Below, piece by piece: positions 50,078 through 51,874 of a DNA stretch of 51,874 bases (positions within the stretch are counted from its first letter, which is position 1; the number at the start of each line of letters is the position of its first letter). The stretch spans positions 382,158 to 434,031 of the forward strand of contig NZ_PZJT01000003.1 in NCBI RefSeq assembly GCF_003206135.1, written 5' to 3'. The translations under genes and the position numbers were made by a program. The notes beneath the pieces were generated by a model, which saw only the letters and a program-made list of their open reading frames with translations, was not told the DNA's origin and did not search any database. The stretch is from Salinicola salarius (GTDB lineage Bacteria > Pseudomonadota > Gammaproteobacteria > Pseudomonadales > Halomonadaceae).

Positions 50078-51019
50078 ATGGCGGAGTCCAAACCAGTCAT
50101 CTATGCCGCCATGGGCGGCAACCTGCTCATCGCGGTAACCAAATTCGTGGCAGCGGCCATTACCGGCAGCTCGGCGATGCTGTCCGAAGGCATCCATTCG
50201 GTGGTGGATACCGGCAACCAGATTCTGCTGCTGCTGGGCATGAAACGCGCCAAACGGCCTCCGAGCCCCCAGTTTCCCTTCGGCCACGGCAAGGAAATCT
50301 ACTTCTGGAGTTTCGTGGTCGCGCTGCTGATCTTTGCGATCGGCTCCGGTGTCTCTCTGTACGAAGGGGTGATACATATCCTGCACCCCGAGCCGATCGA
50401 GTCGCCGCTGGTCAACTATGTCGTGCTGGGCCTGGGCATTCTGTTCGAGGGCGCCTCCTGGGCCTTCGCGCTCAATGAATTCCGCAAGACCAAGGGCAAA
50501 TGGGGCTACGTGGAGGCCGTGCATCGCGGCAAGGACCCCTCGATGTTCGTGGTGATCTTCGAGGATTCGGCGGCGCTTCTGGGGCTGATGGTAGCTCTGG
50601 TCGGCGTGGCGCTATCGCAGTGGACCGGCATTCTGCTGTTCGATGGTATCGCTTCGGTCATCATCGGTCTGCTGCTGGGCGGCACCGCGATCTGGCTGGC
50701 CAAGGAAACCAAGAGCCTGCTGATCGGCGAAAGCGCCAACCAGAATGTGGTCGAAAACATCCGGCAGCTGGCGGGGAGCGCCGATGGCGTCGAGGGCGTC
50801 AATGAAGTGCTGACCATGCACATGGGGCCTAATTTCATTCTGGTCAATCTCAGCGTCCGTTTCGCTCGAAACACTACCGCAGAGCAGATCGAGCGAACCA
50901 TCGTCAGGCTCGACCGCGAGATCAAGCAGGCTCACGACAGCGTCAAGCGCGTGTTCGTCGAGGCCGAGGCCCGGGCCGGGGTCGACAAGATACCGCCGGA
51001 ATCCCTCGCCAGCAGTTGA
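50078..51019 (+). CDS. Cation diffusion facilitator family transporter (ZnT9-like)
   Basis: A 313-residue inner-membrane metal-ion/proton antiporter with six helices and a cytoplasmic C-terminal domain. Seen: the TM2 metal site H40-x3-D44 in SEGIHSVVDTGNQ and the FGHGKEIYFWSF motif after it. In TM5 the usual HxxxD is replaced by FEDSAALLG (E162-D163), as in the ZnT9/SLC30A9 group, so the second half of the metal site is atypical. The specific metal is uncertain. A bidirectional terminator follows. Confidence 0.92.
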   Translation: MAESKPVIYAAMGGNLLIAVTKFVAAAITGSSAMLSEGIHSVVDTGNQILLLLGMKRAKRPPSPQFPFGHGKEIYFWSFVVALLIFAIGSGVSLYEGVIHILHPEPIESPLVNYVVLGLGILFEGASWAFALNEFRKTKGKWGYVEAVHRGKDPSMFVVIFEDSAALLGLMVALVGVALSQWTGILLFDGIASVIIGLLLGGTAIWLAKETKSLLIGESANQNVVENIRQLAGSADGVEGVNEVLTMHMGPNFILVNLSVRFARNTTAEQIERTIVRLDREIKQAHDSVKRVFVEAEARAGVDKIPPESLASS

Positions 51020-51023
51020 TCCA

Positions 51024-51063
51024 GTAAAAAATACCCCTCGGAGGCTTTGCCTCGGAGGGGTAT
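51024..51063 (-). terminator. Terminator between the CDF transporter and the cold-shock-domain gene
   Basis: A 15-bp stem with one mismatch (51031-51045 with 51049-51063) around a 3-base loop, followed on the - strand by a T run of six (51030-51025). The + strand side lacks a strong T run, so it mainly ends the cold-shock-domain transcript. Confidence 0.85.
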
Positions 51064-51082
51064 CGATCGTTCAGTTGCCGGC

Positions 51083-51565
51083 TCAGGTGATGACGGTCAC
51101 GTCATCCGCCTGCAATCCACGATCGTTCTCGATCACGTGGTAACGCACTTTCTGCCCCTCGGCCAGGGTTCGATGCCCCTTGCCGCGAATCGCGCGAAAA
51201 TGCACGAAGACATCTTCGCCATCGGCTCGGGTGATGAAGCCATAGCCTTTGTTGACGTTGAACCATTTGACCTCGCCCAGCTCACGGTCGTCGTTTTCGA
51301 CATCGGCGAGCATGGCAGCGGTGACCGCTTTCGGAGTCGCTGGCGCCAGCAGCGCCATGGCCAGAGTACCCAGCCACAGTACGATGAAGACGGCGATTAC
51401 CGTCGCACCATACATGGCCGAGACGCCTTCCACGTTCAAGAACCAGGTCAGATCGGTTGCCAACATGCTACTGATCAGCGTAATCAAGAGACCGATCAGC
51501 AATGGCGAGGGTATCGAGAGGAGCAGACTGATCAGCGTACAACGCAGAATTACCTTGCTATTCAT
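51083..51565 (-). CDS. Membrane-anchored cold-shock-domain protein
   Basis: A 160-residue protein with two hydrophobic segments (about residues 12-35 and 53-74), a charged linker and a C-terminal cold-shock domain (about 95-160). Seen: RNP1 KGYGFI (K106-I111), RNP2 VFVHF (V119-F123) and the WFNVNKGYGFI start of the fold. The two helices place the nucleic-acid domain presumably on the cytoplasmic side. Free Csp proteins lack this anchor. The gene reads toward the CDF transporter and shares its terminator. Confidence 0.9.
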   Translation of the reverse strand: MNSKVILRCTLISLLLSIPSPLLIGLLITLISSMLATDLTWFLNVEGVSAMYGATVIAVFIVLWLGTLAMALLAPATPKAVTAAMLADVENDDRELGEVKWFNVNKGYGFITRADGEDVFVHFRAIRGKGHRTLAEGQKVRYHVIENDRGLQADDVTVIT

Positions 51566-51629
51566 GGATTCTCATATCTCTAGACGTCGGAACAAGGAAA
51601 ACGCCCTACTCTTGACCTCGAGCAGGGAC

Positions 51630-51733
51630 GGTTTTTCTTACTAGATATCATCAACTTACTTACTAACCAACCTATTGCCAATAATCTATTGCCACTAACT
51701 ACATTAACTAGCCACTAACTAAAGGTGCCGTGA
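51630..51733 (-). promoter_or_regulatory. AT-rich upstream region with short direct repeats
   Basis: This roughly 100-base region is far richer in A+T than its surroundings. CTATTGCCA occurs at 51672-51680 and 51686-51694; GCCACTAACTA at 51691-51701 and 51711-51721. On the - strand TTGGCA-N17-TAAGTT is a weak promoter match. It would give the cold-shock-domain gene a long leader, as known for cspA-type genes; the + strand slyX may use it too. Confidence 0.4.
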
Positions 51734-51874
51734 ATGAAAGATGACACACAGCCTTGGAAGTCTAACACGGTAGAGCCGACCTCGCGCATGTCCCTGGAAG
51801 CGCGTCTCGATGCACTAGAGAGTCGTGTGGCGTTCCAGGATGACTGGCTGGAAACACTCGACAGGCTGGTCAGG
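51734..51874 (+). CDS. slyX: SlyX family protein, 5' part only
   Basis: The first 47 codons of a gene cut by the window end. After a short polar N-terminus the sequence reads LEARLDALESRVAFQDDWLETLDRLV, the coiled-coil signature of SlyX, a small protein of unknown function. The ATG at 51734 is chosen; a second in-frame ATG at codon 19 would also start near the family's usual N-terminus. Confidence 0.75.
   Translation, partial: MKDDTQPWKSNTVEPTSRMSLEARLDALESRVAFQDDWLETLDRLVR

Overview
This is a GC-rich stretch of a gammaproteobacterial chromosome. Gene content and order (ubiEJB-hisE-tatABC-hemB, a ppk/phoX pair, thioredoxin-rho beside ppx, and the rpsB-to-tilS envelope cluster facing map-glnD-dapD-dapE) resemble Pseudomonas and its relatives. 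HemB of the Pseudomonas metal-site type and the overall composition suggest an oceanospirillalean such as a Halomonadaceae member. That placement is inference; no rRNA or other species marker is present. I see no tRNA or rRNA gene, insertion sequence, prophage or CRISPR array.

Layout. 1-9360 (+ strand): a DUF971 gene ending in a strong terminator, ubiquinone genes ubiE-ubiJ-ubiB, hisE (without hisI), the Tat translocase tatABC, hemB and ppk. 9384-13050 (- strand): phoX, a Tat-exported phosphatase, and a DAHP synthase. The DAHP synthase is preceded by a 41-codon aromatic-rich leader ORF and a terminator hairpin. 13146-14386 (+): an ECF sigma factor overlapping its anti-sigma factor. 14403-18953 (-): folM, a flavin reductase, ubiD and rho. 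19378-19710 (-) is a thioredoxin-like gene, divergent from ppx (19899-21407, +).

21437-42424 (-) is one long housekeeping block, read in the order rpsB, tsf, pyrH, frr, uppS, cdsA, dxr, rseP, bamA, skp, lpxD, fabZ, lpxA, lpxB, rnhB, dnaE, accA, tilS. It covers translation, undecaprenyl phosphate, phospholipid, isoprenoid, outer-membrane assembly, lipid A, replication and fatty-acid initiation. 42780-51019 is mostly + strand: map, glnD, an ArsC/Spx-like gene, dapD, dapE, an unknown gene and a CDF metal transporter, with a DUF305 gene on the - strand at 46333-46740. The window ends with a membrane-anchored cold-shock-domain gene (-) and the start of a slyX gene (+), cut by the window edge.

The most interesting signals are regulatory or structural rather than new enzymes. 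(1) A candidate attenuator for aromatic biosynthesis lies at 12733-13050. (2) Two copies of a ~115-bp imperfect palindrome each start 4-5 bp after a stop codon (rho and accA). (3) Short tandem duplications of 8-25 bp recur at gene ends and 5' regions; the clearest is a 14-bp unit repeated four times that carries the convergent stop codons of ppx and tilS. (4) A protein joins two membrane helices to a cold-shock domain.
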